Positions 21,235-31,156 of a stretch of 64,000 bases of DNA are shown one piece after another. Both the position numbers and the translations under genes were made by a program. This stretch comes from Symbiodinium natans (taxonomy: Eukaryota; Sar; Dinophyceae; Suessiales; Symbiodiniaceae). The notes under the pieces are model-generated. The model was not told the origin of the DNA, did no database searches, and saw only the letters and a list, made by a program, of their open reading frames with translations. Location: the NCBI GenBank assembly GCA_905221605.1, contig CAJNDS010002086.1, forward strand, positions 614,061-678,060. The letters are read 5' to 3'. Within the stretch, counting starts at the first letter, position 1, and the number at the start of each line of letters is the position of its first letter.

Positions 21235-21788
21235 TGTTGGGTTCTGAACCAGCCCACCCCCCACCCCGCACCCCACCCAACAATTGAGGGAATTTCGGAG
21301 GGGTTCAACGCGGAGTAGGATTAGGAGTAGGAGGAGGAGGAGGACGAGGAAGAGGAAGAGGTTTTGGCGTTAAGAGGCCCCAATTAAAATCAAATAGAAT
21401 TTCCAACTGACTATGTATGGATTTTCTTTTGGGGTGGCCTGGATTATTCCGTACCCTTTTTTAATGCCCACTATTACGTATCCGGGACCCAGTTATAATT
21501 GTATACTACCCCTCAGCAGGATTGATTGCCTGGGCTCCTCGAATAAGCGTTCTAAAAAAACAAAACTATGGTTTCTGGCCAGGATGAAAATCTGAATTAC
21601 GGTTAGATTTGGATTCTCGGGGCAAGGATCGGAGTCTTGGCTTTAAGAGGCCCGAACTAAAATCAAACAGCATTTCCAGCTGATTATGGATTTTCCTTTG
21701 GATTGGCCCGCATTATTCTGTTCCGTACCTTGTTATTATTCCGTTTGACGAAAAGTTCGCTCTATTCCGTACCCTTTAATACTTCCGT
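21235..21788. repeat. Intergenic region with duplicated segments
   Basis: A (GGA)n patch lies at 21310-21360. About 100 bp at 21371-21470 ('aagaggccccaattaaaatc') recurs diverged at 21643-21740. A shorter unit (CGAAAAGTTCGCTCTATT plus 'ccgtaccct') occurs at 21749 and 21795. Moderately AT-rich; the gene that follows may have earlier exons here. Confidence 0.6.
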
Positions 21789-23123
21789 TTGGCGAAAAGT
21801 TCGCTCTATTGCGTACCCTTGAGCATTTATTGCTTAAGATTACTTGGCATTGGGCAGGTGAGCCAAACTGGCGTGATCGATCAGATGAGGTATGCACAAT
21901 TGCACCTGGGCGAGAGGAGCAGGCCTGAACCTCACAAAGCCAGATGGCTCAATGAGGCCATACAGACGACGAACACTATTGGAACCACGACTTTGGAAGT
22001 GCAGCAGCTTCTCGTATACCTCATCCGCGAGAGGCAGGTCCAACACGTCTTAGAAGTGGGTTGCTTTCTGGGAGCCACCACTGAGCTGATGCTTGGGGCA
22101 GTGGTTGCAGTCCCGCCCAAGGCCTGGACGTCGCATGTCCGCCTGGTTGCCCTTGATGGCTTCCTGTGGCAGCTTTGGATGAATTACTACAGTTATTCTC
22201 GCGCCCCAGGACGGGATTTCAGGGCGCTGTTCTCCCCAGTCGTTTCCAGCCATGACAACGCTTTTATACGGCAGATTCCTCACGATGTATCCACCTGGAA
22301 TCGGTCTTCCTTAGCCCACCCCTTCGGTGCATCATACGATTTGGTTTTCCTCGACTTGACGCGCGACCAGCACGAACTAGAGAGATTGTGGCAATTGTTG
22401 CAACCCGCCCTGTCACAGGGCGAATCCGTAATCGTGGTGAATGGCTATGGAAGCCCAGGCGTATGCCAGTTCCTGATGGGCCATTTCGGTGAGCTCATGC
22501 CGTTAGAGAAGCCCGATGGCCAAGCAAAGGCCTTCCTGTGGAAGCCAGGCTGGCAGCAAGATGGGCGCAAAGAAGCGCATGGCAAATTGAGGTTCCTGGA
22601 CCCGCCAGGCAACTGGCCCCATCACAAGGGTTGGGCAGCTTCTATCAGGCAGCTCTGGGAAGAGCTGCACAGCGCGAAGGCACCAACTGCTTTCGTCCCA
22701 GCTGTAGAGCAGTTCTTTTCTGAGGAGGGCAAGATGCCGGATGGACCCTGGATTGGGGTCATGCACCAAGCCCTCGAACGCGTTGGGTGGGTGCCAGACC
22801 TGAAGCGTATTTTCCAAGATGAAGCTTTTCTGCGTGACTTGGAACGCTGCGAGGGTCTTATCACCCTCACCGAGTTCAGCGCAGGAATTATGCGGGGGCT
22901 GCTTACGACCACTGTTCCGACTGTTCCAGTGCTGTCGATGAAATACCCTGTCACGTATACCGACACGCCGTGCTCAAACTCAGGACCATTACCAAAAACA
23001 TTGTTGATGGTTGGTGAGTACATGCGCAACTTCAGTGAGTTCATATCTTTACGCTTGCCAGAGAACTGGTCAAAGCTGTGGATCGGAGGTTGCCTGGCTG
23101 AGGTTGGCAGGTGGAATCCCTAG
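21789..23123 (+). CDS. Methyltransferase-glycosyltransferase fusion protein
   Basis: An open frame of 444 codons. Residues 87-98 (VLEVGCFLGATT) match motif I of class I SAM-dependent methyltransferases; LVALDGF at 119-125 and YDLVFLDLT at 183-191 are the following acidic strands, and a final strand is VIVVNGYG. From about residue 265 a second domain begins: GPWIGVMHQALE, ERCEGLITLTEF, VPTVPVLSMKYPV and LLMVGEYMRNFSEF. This order (WIG-x-x-H, C-x-G-hydrophobic-x-T-L-S/T-E, v-P-hydrophobic, G-x-x-x-R-N) is that of GT-B-fold glycosyltransferases of polysaccharide clusters. The frame has no convincing start: it opens at a TTG, and 'ttgggcag|gtgagc' near 21850 could be a splice acceptor with an upstream exon. 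The C-terminus (GGCLAEVGRWNP) also looks like run-on past a donor. Probably the central exon of a longer gene, possibly joined to the gene at 24554. Confidence 0.7.
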   Translation: MAKSSLYCVPLSIYCLRLLGIGQVSQTGVIDQMRYAQLHLGERSRPEPHKARWLNEAIQTTNTIGTTTLEVQQLLVYLIRERQVQHVLEVGCFLGATTELMLGAVVAVPPKAWTSHVRLVALDGFLWQLWMNYYSYSRAPGRDFRALFSPVVSSHDNAFIRQIPHDVSTWNRSSLAHPFGASYDLVFLDLTRDQHELERLWQLLQPALSQGESVIVVNGYGSPGVCQFLMGHFGELMPLEKPDGQAKAFLWKPGWQQDGRKEAHGKLRFLDPPGNWPHHKGWAASIRQLWEELHSAKAPTAFVPAVEQFFSEEGKMPDGPWIGVMHQALERVGWVPDLKRIFQDEAFLRDLERCEGLITLTEFSAGIMRGLLTTTVPTVPVLSMKYPVTYTDTPCSNSGPLPKTLLMVGEYMRNFSEFISLRLPENWSKLWIGGCLAEVGRWNP

Positions 23124-23831
23124 GCTGCTCTAGCTTGCCACAAGGACGATTTATTTGAGAGTGAGGTTGATCTCTTGGGCACTGTGGGGTGCATGACGGT
23201 GCCGCAAAATTCAGCCAAGGTCCAAAGGACTTGAATGCGTCGGAGAACATTTCCCGCCTGGAGTTCTTGGACCAGGAGGGGCTAGTAGGTGTAGGAGTGC
23301 TAGCCGTAATTGCCTCGTTGAACCTTTGTTGCACAGGGCCCGCTTAGCGTGTGATCACTTAGCAGGAGAAGTACGAAAGAATGCTGGCTTCATCTGTGCC
23401 TATGCTGTCGCCCTTGGCCGATGGCATTGCGCATACTTTGGTGGTGGAACCTCAGCGCAACATATACTGTCAGAACTTTGTGTGTGTGTGTGTGCTAATG
23501 GTCAACTTCCATGGCCTCCCTGTCGGTCTTCACCTAGAACGATCCCATCATGGAGATCTGGCATGTTGCAGGCACGTATTAGTACCCAACTTGCTGTCCT
23601 CTTTGACAGGACTTTGTTGCCGTGCATGACAGCCTGCATAGGCAGCAATGTATGACAAATTTTGAACAGCTCCGGTGGGCGGCATGGTGCGAGTGGTTAA
23701 GTAAAGTGGTAGGGATGTGATCACGCTGCGAAAAGCTGTGAAAAAAGTGTAGGTTTGCGGCGCCGTGTGGGGCTGTGGTTGGTGTTGCGCTGCGTGTGGT
23801 TGAACTGTGTTGGATGGGTATGCATGCGATG
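23124..23831. other. Intergenic or intronic stretch
   Basis: No coding family recognised. Contains a short (GT)n at 23479-23493. It separates two glycosyltransferase-coding parts and could be an intron if they belong to one transcript. Confidence 0.4.
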
Positions 23832-23979
23832 CCCAGATCTTCCAAAACCCCTTGATTAAGGTATATACCTTAATTCCTAATAAGGATCCTTAGTATAAAT
23901 TAGGGTATATACCTTATTTAAGGAGTTTTGGTATAAATTAAGGTATATACCTTAATTAAGGAGTTGTGGAAGATCTGGG
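23832..23979 (+). mobile_element. MITE family D, copy 2 (expanded)
   Basis: Same CCCAGATCTTCC / GGAAGATCTGGG ends as copy 1, but 148 bp. An extra arm ('ttaaggagttttggtataaattaag') duplicates part of the stem. Flanked by TG on both sides. Confidence 0.9.
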
Positions 23980-24553
23980 TGGTGCGCGGCAGGCGTGTAA
24001 GTCGAGATGCATTGGTGGTGATTCGTGTTAGATGTGGTCCATCGGTCTACCCAGTACACTTGTTTCGTGCTGGTGTGCTTGAGAAAATGGTAGCATACAG
24101 AAATCATCACATGGTGGTCCCAGAACCACAAAATAGACATTGTTTGGCTGAAAGATGTCGTTTTGGTCCTAAGTCAACACGATGTGGGCTACTTATCCGT
24201 TCTGTGTGTGCCCGCCTTCCCAGTCCGCCCCTCTTTGTTCCCTGTCCCATGTTGTTATCCCCTGTTCTTTCGGACTTCCCACCTTACCTGACCCGTGTGT
24301 TCCTTCTGTCAGCTCCCCGCTTTCCTCTTTATGTGTGTGTTGTCATCCTCGACGCAGCCTCCCCCAGATCCCTCTCGGGCTTGAGCTCTCGCATACTCCA
24401 GCCACCTTTTCTCAAAGCAATCCTGAGCCCTTCGGGACAAAAGCGTAAGCGGGATGAAAAGTGTGGAGCCTCCAAATTTCATGCCAGTGCTGGCTTGGGT
24501 CCTCCACGTTGGTACCATACGACCTACGGACCTAGAAATGGCCTTGGCACGAA
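23980..24553. other. Pyrimidine-rich stretch, probable intron or 5' region
   Basis: 24200-24420 is strongly C/T-rich, which gives a long serine/leucine/proline frame with no motif. The end 'cttgggcag|gtgcag' just before 24567-24573 is a plausible splice acceptor for the glycosyltransferase exon. Confidence 0.4.
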
Positions 24554-25479
24554 TTGTCTTGGGCAGGTGCAGACCTAGGACTTTGCACGAGTCGGAGTAT
24601 CGCTAGAGCCCACAAGAGTGCCAAGGAATGCATCAAACTTCGCATCCCGTTCCTCGCCAAAAACATGGCGAGCGTGGTTGAATACGTCGGAGAAAACTAC
24701 CCACTTCTCTACGAAACGGTCGAGGATGCTGAGGCGATGCTTGCCAACACGACCTGTTGGGAGTCTGCTCGCAGGCATCTGTGCGCCATGAATGCAACCG
24801 ATTTTTCAGTTGCGGCATTCTCGGAGAGGCTGCAAGGCAGTGTAATGTACAGACGCTTGCCATCGCAAGTGGACCGCAGCGAGTTCCGGGCCCCCGCGCT
24901 CACAGTGGTGGTCATGAGTTGGAGGCGAGTTCCGAACTTAAGCCTTGTTTTGACAAGCCTGCTGTATCAACAAGACGCGGACGACTTTGAAGTCCTGCTG
25001 TGGCACAACAACAGAGACAATGTGGCCGAATTCGAAGCTGCCATCCGCCCCTTCCAAAGAAACACCACTATACCTTTGCGAGTGGTAAAATCACATGACA
25101 ATTATTATGCCTATGCCCGGGTAGCAATTGCTGCGCTGGTCTCGAGTCCAGAACTGCTGTTCTGCGACGATGATGTGATTCCGCGTGCAAACTATGTTAC
25201 CTGGTGGAGAAAGCAAAGAGTTCTTTTTGGGACTGAGGCAGTACTCTGCGCTCACGGCCATCGATTCCTCGAGCATGTCATGGCTAATGATGCAGAGGCA
25301 GACACCTGGGACACTTACTCCCACGTACGGTTTGTAGCTGATGAAGCATATCATCAGGAAATCCACTTCTGCCACTTTGACAATGCCTTGATAAGTGCCA
25401 AAGATTTGCGCAGAGCCGCTTCTGTGCAGTTGGCGGACGAGTCTTTTCGCTTGGTGGATGATTACTGGGCAAGTTTTGT
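24554..25479 (+). CDS. GT-A fold glycosyltransferase domain (exon 1)
   Basis: Open frame with the nucleotide-sugar-binding start ALTVVVMSWRRVPNLSLVLT (residues 115-134), VLLWHNN at 147-153, and LLFCDDDVIP at 201-210, whose DDD is the D-x-D metal/nucleotide site. The acceptor-side pattern HFDNALISAKDL and SFRLVDDYWASF near the end match GT2/GT64-like GT-A enzymes, in which the last acidic pair is catalytic. The frame opens at TTG 24554; 'gggcag|gtgcag' at 24562-24573 may be the real exon start, and the first in-frame ATG is at 24665. It ends at a GT donor (25480). The frame resumes after the intron as ...V|LSYNFNVLLVKV, the usual continuation of this fold. Transfers a sugar to an unknown acceptor. 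Confidence 0.75.
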
Positions 25480-25609
25480 GTAGCTGGGCCGGGTCCCAGC
25501 AAGTTGTGTGATTTCAGTTCCTCTTATTGAGAATGGTAGTTGCGGTTGTATAGGAGCGTGTAGGGTTTTCGCGCGATGTGGCAGCAAGCTTATGAACCAC
25601 AGTGTGCAG
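25480..25609 (+). other. Spliceosomal intron, 130 nt, GT-AG
   Basis: Donor GTAGCTGG, acceptor TGTGCAG followed by G. Removing it joins ASF+V+LSYNFN in frame (split codon gt|g). Reading through without splicing meets TAG at 25481. The AG|G acceptor is typical of dinoflagellates. Confidence 0.8.
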
Positions 25610-27046
25610 GCTCAGCTACAACTTCAACGTGTTGCTTGTCAAAGTTGCAGCAGATGGTGCAGATTTGCCCTGGGCGTATGATGAGGAAAGTGGCAATGAC
25701 CCACTGCTTGCGCTACACAAAAACCAAAGAGTGCTTGCAGCACGCCACCGACTCTATCGCTACCACATGAACCTTGGCTGGCCACAGTGGGAGGCCTGCA
25801 CAAGCCTAACGACATCCGTGGTTCCACCGGAAGCTTCCGGCAAAGCGGAGTTCTGGAGAAGCAGCCGACTGGTTGGCTACAACATTGAGCTCCGCATATC
25901 ACGTGACAATTTACAAGACCTTCTTGATGCAGGAGTTGGTTTGGTTCGGGTGGGAGCAGTGGGACGAGACAATGAGAACGACTTCTGGTTTTGCGTCAGC
26001 TTTCAGAGGAGACGCCCACCTCAATGCGAGACGATTTGCTCGCACAAGTGTGTGTTCCTCTGTCTGAAATGGCAAGACTTGGACTCAAGATTGTCCTCAC
26101 TTTGCACCGAGACATAGCAACAGCGTATCTCTGGGGCATCTTGGCGGAAGCTCTTCGTGATAATGTTGGGATTGTGGCCTTTGACCTGATGAACGAGCCC
26201 TACACCGTATCAGAGGAATCGTTTGATAGTCTGGAAGCCAGCTCCAACAAACAGGATTTGCCGAGTTGCGACCTCAGGTGGCGCAGACAGTCAACATATT
26301 TCCGATTCAGCTGTGCAAGGTCCATGCACGCATGTGTGTTTTTCATTTGCGCAAGCACACGCATGTCGCGCACATGCGCGCGCCACGGCCCTTGATTATC
26401 TCTTGCGATGTTTGTCGAACCCTCATCTCTGCAAGGTTACCTTGAGCTCGTGGACAACATGAGGAAGGCCGTGCGCAAGAGTGACCTAGCTACTCCGATA
26501 ATGGTCGAATCCACCTTTTGGGCCCATCGTGGTACTGTCATACCACTCATGGAGCATCTTCCGCAAGTGTTTCGTGATGAGTGGCTCATACTAGTCTCCT
26601 TCCACTTCTACGAACCAGTTGTGTACACGACTCGTTGGCGAAATCAGGGCATGTTTTCCTATCCTGGCCAGCTGCCTGATACCGCTGGCACTGGCCCTTG
26701 GGTGCCAACATCGGCATGGAATGGACAAATGGTCTTGAGGCAGTTCAAACGTGTTGAGGAGTTTCGACGATCTCATAGGTCTGCGCCAGAAATTAGGGTG
26801 TTTTTGGGTGAGACAGGGTGTGCAAGAGACAGTCCGGGTGCGGGAACGTATCTTCGGGATGTCTTGACGGCATCTGAAGAAGTTGGCTGGAGTGTTTGCC
26901 TTTATGCATACAGGGAGACTTCATGGAACGTGATGGACTACGAGCTAGGGACTGAATCCACAAACGTGAACCGCACCCCGAACCCGCTTCAAGAAGAAGT
27001 GGCCAAGTTTGTGCGCTCTGCCAAGCATCAGCATAGACGACAGTAG
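25610..27046 (+). CDS. Glycosyltransferase end fused to GH5 hydrolase, broken frame
   Basis: The frame entering from the GT exon ends the GT domain (LSYNFNVLLVKV... RHRLYRYHMNLGWPQWE) and continues without a stop into a glycoside hydrolase family 5 start: GYNIELRISRDNLQDLLDAG then VGLVRVGAVG. After a shift near 25989-25992 it reads LGLKIVLTLHRD and VAFDLMNEPYT, where E of NEP is the general acid/base. A second shift near 26234-26238 leads to QLQQTGFAELRPQVAQTVNI. After a likely intron (26320-26435) it continues with ATPIMVESTFWA, ILVSFHFYEP and VFLGETGCAR (E of GET is the nucleophile) to the stop at 27046. GH5 enzymes cut beta-linked glucans. Both catalytic glutamates and the H-x-Y/F motif are present, so decay, if any, is recent. 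Each break is compatible with one missing base. Confidence 0.7.
26320..26435 (+). other. Probable intron in the GH5 part, 116 nt
   Basis: GT (26320) to AG (26435), with the octamer TGCAAGGT at both borders (26314-26321 and 26430-26437), as is common for dinoflagellate introns with direct repeats. Unspliced frames run into a stop at 26393. The splice as drawn leaves the following GH5 part one base out of frame, so either an indel or a different splice is needed. Confidence 0.5.
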
Positions 27047-27814
27047 TTTTGCACAGTATAGGGGCTTAGGGTGTAAGGTTTGCAGTGTAGGGTTTAGGAT
27101 TGAAGAAGAGCCCTCAGGAGTAAGTATTGCTTCCGGGAAGTGTGGGAAGCTTGATCAAAGAGCATCGGTGTGCGGAGATCTTATACACACGACTTCTGTA
27201 TTTGGATCTCTGCAAATAGGTACTATGATGCATCATAATAGTACTAGTATATTTCTATAATAATAGTACTATAATAGTTCGTACTATGCTAGTAGTATAG
27301 TCGTACTATAATGGTATTTTCATAGTATTATAGTAGTATTGGAATGGCATTGCAATAGTACTTGAATCGTAGGGTGGGCATGTTCTCTTGGTGTGCAGCT
27401 TGGTAGGGGCAGTGTGCAAGAAAGCACATTCATCGTCACTATAGTGTACAGTTGTAGGATACTAAGCTATAGTGTGTGTTCTGCAAGCACAAAATCCGAG
27501 AAGTGTACCAAGTGATTCTTGGAACGACACAGAAGATTGCATGGCCACTTGGTGGCTCAAGAATGACACGCGCAAATCGAGGTGAAAGTGTCTGGGATGC
27601 AGGGCGTGTTCAGGTTAAGTTGGTGAGTTGCTTGTAGTACACTCTATCCTATGCATCTACCATGACTGTATGGAGCACAATAGTCTCGATGATCTACCCT
27701 TGCAGTTTAGGCGCAATGTTGGTAGTCCTACTCCTGTTACACTATTCAAGAGTATCCAACACTTCCTCACCAGGCCCCCTCACCCCTCATAACCTGCATA
27801 TTCTTATCATCATA
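27047..27814. other. AT-rich region with TACTAT-like runs
   Basis: 27220-27370 is made of TAATAGTAC / TATAGTAGTAT words. The rest has no recognisable gene. A degenerate 'gggtttaggatt' is at 27090. Confidence 0.5.
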
Positions 27815-27945
27815 GGGTACTATGTACTATTATAGGGTACTGTTATAGGTACTGTTATAGGGTATTACTGTAGGGTATTATTATCGGGTACGATTATAAG
27901 GTAATGTTATAGGGCATGATTATAGGGCACTATCATAGGGCTAAG
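27815..27945 (+). repeat. Short tandem repeat ATAGGGTACTATT
   Basis: About ten degenerate units of 12-15 bp based on 'ttatagggtac'. Different from TTTAGGG. Confidence 0.8.
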
Positions 27946-27997
27946 CTGCAGCTCCATTTGCGTTGTCAGCTGGCTTGATTGGTAGTCGGCCAGCTTG

Positions 27998-28163
27998 ACA
28001 TGTTCGACGTGCGTTCCTCAGAACCCTGACGGGGCAATTTTGGAAGCAGCCGCAATGCAAGCACTAAGCTGCAACTTCAACAACATATTCGACGGGCATT
28101 CCTGACAACCTGGCCGGTGTATTTTTGAAGAAGCTGCGATGCGAGCACTAAGCTGCAGCTTCA
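27998..28163. repeat. Direct duplication of about 82 bp
   Basis: 27998-28079 and 28083-28163 align from 'acat(g/a)ttcgacg' to 'gcactaagctgca(a/g)cttca' with roughly 20% difference. No coding meaning seen. Confidence 0.8.
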
Positions 28164-28602
28164 GTGGCCCTTTCCAGCCAGCGTCAGCCAGCTCGACGCT
28201 TGGGAAGGCTTGCTTGATTTGATCTTTGTCAGGCCTGGTCATGCAAGCCTCCTGACTGATTCGGTGATATCAAAAGCATAGTCATGCGCCGGACAAGCAG
28301 TGTTTTTGCAGTCGTGGGAGGCTCATCATCGGAATGTCAGTTTGACTTGTCTGGCATATAGTATATAGAATTTCATAGTGTAGTATATCGTGAAGTACCT
28401 TTTGCCTATTTGGTAAGAACTATAATGTGTTGAATTAGATTCTACGTTCCAAATAGTTTCTGTTGTGTTGCTTTAGCACTTCACCTCGTCTGAACTGATC
28501 GGCGAGCACAGTGACATTACTAACATCCTTGAGGCATTCGACTAGTCGTGTGCTTATACAGACATCTGCATGCGCGTCAGTTTATCAATGTTCAGATAGT
28601 AT

Positions 28603-29105
28603 AGTTTTGTTTGTTTGTTTGTTTGTTGGTTTGCTTGTGCGTTTGCGTGTTTGTTTATTTGTTTTGTTTTGGTTTGTTTTGTTTTGTTTGTTTTTGTTTG
28701 TTTGTTGTACGTTTTCGTGTTTGTTTTTTTTGTTTGTTTGTTTTGTTCGTTTGTTGCTTGTTTTTGTGTTTGTTTTTTTGGTTTTTTGCTTGTTTGTTTG
28801 TGTGTGTTTTTTTGTTAGATGTTTTTGTGTTTGATTGTTTTTGCTTGTTTTGTTCGTTTGTTGCTTGTTTTTGTGTTTGTTTGTCGTTTTTTGCTTGTTT
28901 GTTTGCTTGTGTGTGCGTGTGTGTTTTGTTAAATGTTTTTGTGTTTGATTGTTTTGTTTGTTTTGTTTGTTTGTTGCTTGTTTTTTTTTATTTGCTTGGT
29001 TGTTTGTTTGTGTGTGTGTTTTTTGTTTCTTTGTTTGTTTGTGTGTGTTTTTTTTTTTTGTGTGTGTGTGTGTGTTTTTGTTCTTTTGTTTTTTTTGTTG
29101 TTTTG
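28603..29105 (+). repeat. (TTTG)n / GT-rich low-complexity block, 0.5 kb
   Basis: Almost only T and G on the plus strand, with TTTG tetramers and (TG)n parts. It produces long phenylalanine/valine/cysteine frames on plus and a 280-codon lysine/threonine/asparagine/glutamine frame on minus. I treat these as artefacts. Confidence 0.95.
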
Positions 29106-29497
29106 TTCTGGCAAGAGTGCGGGAAAGCCTCTGTAGCTGTCCTCCTGTTGCAAGGGTGCAAACTCTTAAGAGCACAACAAAGACACTAGCTTCCACGGTT
29201 GCTTTTCGTTGTTTCTTTGTTTGTATGGTTTCCCGTATAAATGGGACATCATGGTAGACAAACATAGCACACGAACGCCCTCCCACGGCGGTTTTGAAAA
29301 AAAGTCCAGCGGCGAGCCTTTCACCAAGCAGCAGCGCAAGTAAAAGCGAGAGGACAAGGTATTGCTCCGAAGTGCCGGGACTTGCATTGGATTGTTGTCG
29401 TACTGGCCCGGAAAACCAAAGCCTCAAACCCCTGAACTCACCATGCAGAGTACAGCTTCAGACCTTGACACAGTGTCCTTATCAGCCTTCAGGGGCC

Positions 29498-29525
29498 CTA
29501 AACCCTAAACCCTAAACCCTAAACC
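29498..29525 (-). repeat. CCCTAAA array, about 4 units
   Basis: First telomere-like array after the array-free island. Followed 30 bp later by a PPR-like island. Confidence 0.95.
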
Positions 29526-29556
29526 GCTAGAGGTTTCTGTGCCACTAAAACCGTAG

Positions 29557-29643
29557 CCGAGGTCATCAGCTACAGCGCCGCCTTGAGCTCCTTCCAGCAT
29601 CCTTCGCAATGGCAGAGGGGCACGGACCTGCCACTCGACATGA
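29557..29643 (+). CDS. PPR repeat fragment (exon)
   Basis: After 'ccgtag' (possible acceptor) the frame reads EVISYSAALSSFQHPSQWQR and then GTDLPLDM. It parallels the usual 'EVISYSAAISACEKG-QWQRALDLLREM' repeat, with helix A partly diverged. A TTTAGGG array follows at 29652-29702. Confidence 0.6.
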
Positions 29644-29651
29644 CAAGGGTT

Positions 29652-29702
29652 GAGGGTTCAGGGTTTAGGGTTTAGGGTTTGGGGTTTAGGGTTTAGGGTT
29701 TA
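29652..29702 (+). repeat. TTTAGGG array, about 7 units
   Basis: Includes TTCAGGG and TTTGGGG variants. Confidence 0.95.
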
Positions 29703-29973
29703 CCCCTCTTGGGAAGCCCTTGAACTTGAAACATCTCACTCAAATCTCGGGCGCGACAGGCCCTGACTTAAACCCAAAGATCTAGCTTTGACTTCCATAT
29801 GAGCTCTAGCTGGGTCTGCACCCTGTGAGCGATGTTTCAGGAATGCCTCGAGGTTCGGGAAAGTTCCCCCCTGAGTTCCCAAAAAATGTTTAAACCCGGT
29901 TTGTGGGCTTTAGGCCAGGGTTGGGGTCTCAGAGGCTTGGGAACTTTTGGACTTGGCATTCAGAGAAGCTCTG

Positions 29974-30112
29974 CCCTAAACCCCAAAACCCTAAACCCCA
30001 AACCCCAATCCCCAAACCCTAAACCCCAAACCCTAAACCCCAAACCCTAAACCCCAACCCTAAACCCTAAACCCCAAACCCTAAACCCTAAGCCCTAAAC
30101 CCTAAACCCACT
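29974..30112 (-). repeat. CCCTAAA / CCCCAAA alternating array
   Basis: About 19 units in which CCCTAAA and CCCCAAA alternate, suggesting a 14-bp higher-order unit. Confidence 0.9.
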
Positions 30113-30132
30113 CAGGTTTCAGCAATGTAGGG

Positions 30133-30215
30133 CACAGTCTGAGCTGGACATCATCGCCGGCAACTCCCTGGTGGCAGCCTTGGAGGCCCAAAAGACCTTT
30201 GTCACCTTTCAGGCG
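30133..30215 (+). CDS. Coding-like island, possibly PPR
   Basis: Open frame reads SELDIIAGNSLVAALEAQ and then KTFVTFQA. 'D-I-I-x-x-N-S-L-V-A-A' resembles the start of a PPR repeat. Bounded by arrays at 29974-30112 and 30216-30271. Confidence 0.35.
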
Positions 30216-30271
30216 GTTTAGGGTTTAGGGTTTGGGGTTTGGGGTTTAGGGTTTAGGGTTTATAAGGTTTC
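30216..30271 (+). repeat. TTTAGGG / TTTGGGG array
   Basis: About eight units. Followed by the leader CACCCACGGGAGCCCGGATG 'caaaaggg' and another short run. Confidence 0.9.
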
Positions 30272-30308
30272 ACCCACGGGAGCCCGGATGCAAAAGGGAT
30301 TAGGGTTT

Positions 30309-30410
30309 GGGAAGTTCCCCCTTATACTAACACCTGCTTAATAGGGATGATAAATAGGGGGGGGTCAAGAATCCCTGTTAAGGACTGTTAGTATAAGGGG
30401 GAACATCCCA
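30309..30410 (+). mobile_element. MITE family C, copy 3
   Basis: Full-length: GGGAAGTTCCCCCTTATACT ... AGTATAAGGGGGAACATCCC. Centre 'gataaataggggggggtcaag'. Confidence 0.85.
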
Positions 30411-30470
30411 AAGGATTAAGGTTTGCGGTTGAGGATAATTTAGGGTTTAGGGTCCAGGGCCTTCGCTTCT

Positions 30471-30472
<2 letters not shown>

Positions 30473-30501
<29 letters not shown>
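30473..30501 (+). repeat. G29 homopolymer
   Basis: Longest G run in the window; others are at 13777, 36157, 43085 and 44146. Its true length is uncertain in any assembly. Confidence 0.95.
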
Positions 30502-30504
<3 letters not shown>

Positions 30505-31156
30505 GATTTGACTCATGAGGGTGCTTGCGGCAGAATGTTCATGCTCATTGCTTCTCACTGGTGTTTGCGTGCGTTGCTGTTCGCCTGCTTCAATTCTACC
30601 TTGTGTCGTGAGGATGCTTGTTGTCCTATTCTGTGTGCTTCACACTTGCAAGCTGTACATCGTGTTCAATAACCCAGGATGAAATTCAACTCGTGACAGC
30701 CTTTGTTTTAGTTTCAGGGTCCGAAGATGCAGTCTTGGGTTTACGGTTGTCGGTTTAATCCCGCCGAGCTCCAGGATTGACAACAAGTTTGAGGTTGAGG
30801 GATGTTTGGTGCGCGTCGGATTGTAGGTTTGGCGTTGCTGTCGTTGCTTTAGGAAGCACTGCTTCTGAGCCCTCCTAGCGAAAGAGCAAGCCGTGCATGG
30901 TTTCAGGAACAATGCTTCACTGCAGTAGCTGGAGCTGTCCAGGAACGGGAAACTGCAAAAAAGAGCAGCAAACAAAGAAGAACACGATGAGATTCTGCAG
31001 GGGTGCCCGAAGCTCGTTAGTATGAATGCTCAGTAATTCAAGGCCCGGCAAAACTCCAGTCTACGGCTGCATGTAGGCATGCAGTTCAGGCATCTAGAAC
31101 TCAACATCTTCAATCCAGGCAGGAGCAGCAGGACAGACCTTTTATGGGCCCTATTT
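30502..31156. other. Stretch without a recognisable gene
   Basis: A minus frame at 30640-30975 reads through but shows no motif. Confidence 0.4.

Noticed and set aside
22503-23044. Minus-strand ORFs of 104 and 140 codons
   Set aside because: Shadows of the methyltransferase-glycosyltransferase ORF.
23680-23750. tRNA-like words (gcgagtggttaag)
   Set aside because: No T-arm or acceptor-stem pairing could be found; not a tRNA.
28585-29427. 280-codon minus ORF rich in K, T, N and Q, and plus ORFs rich in F, C and V
   Set aside because: Direct translation of the (TTTG)n/(GT)n block; no complexity outside it.
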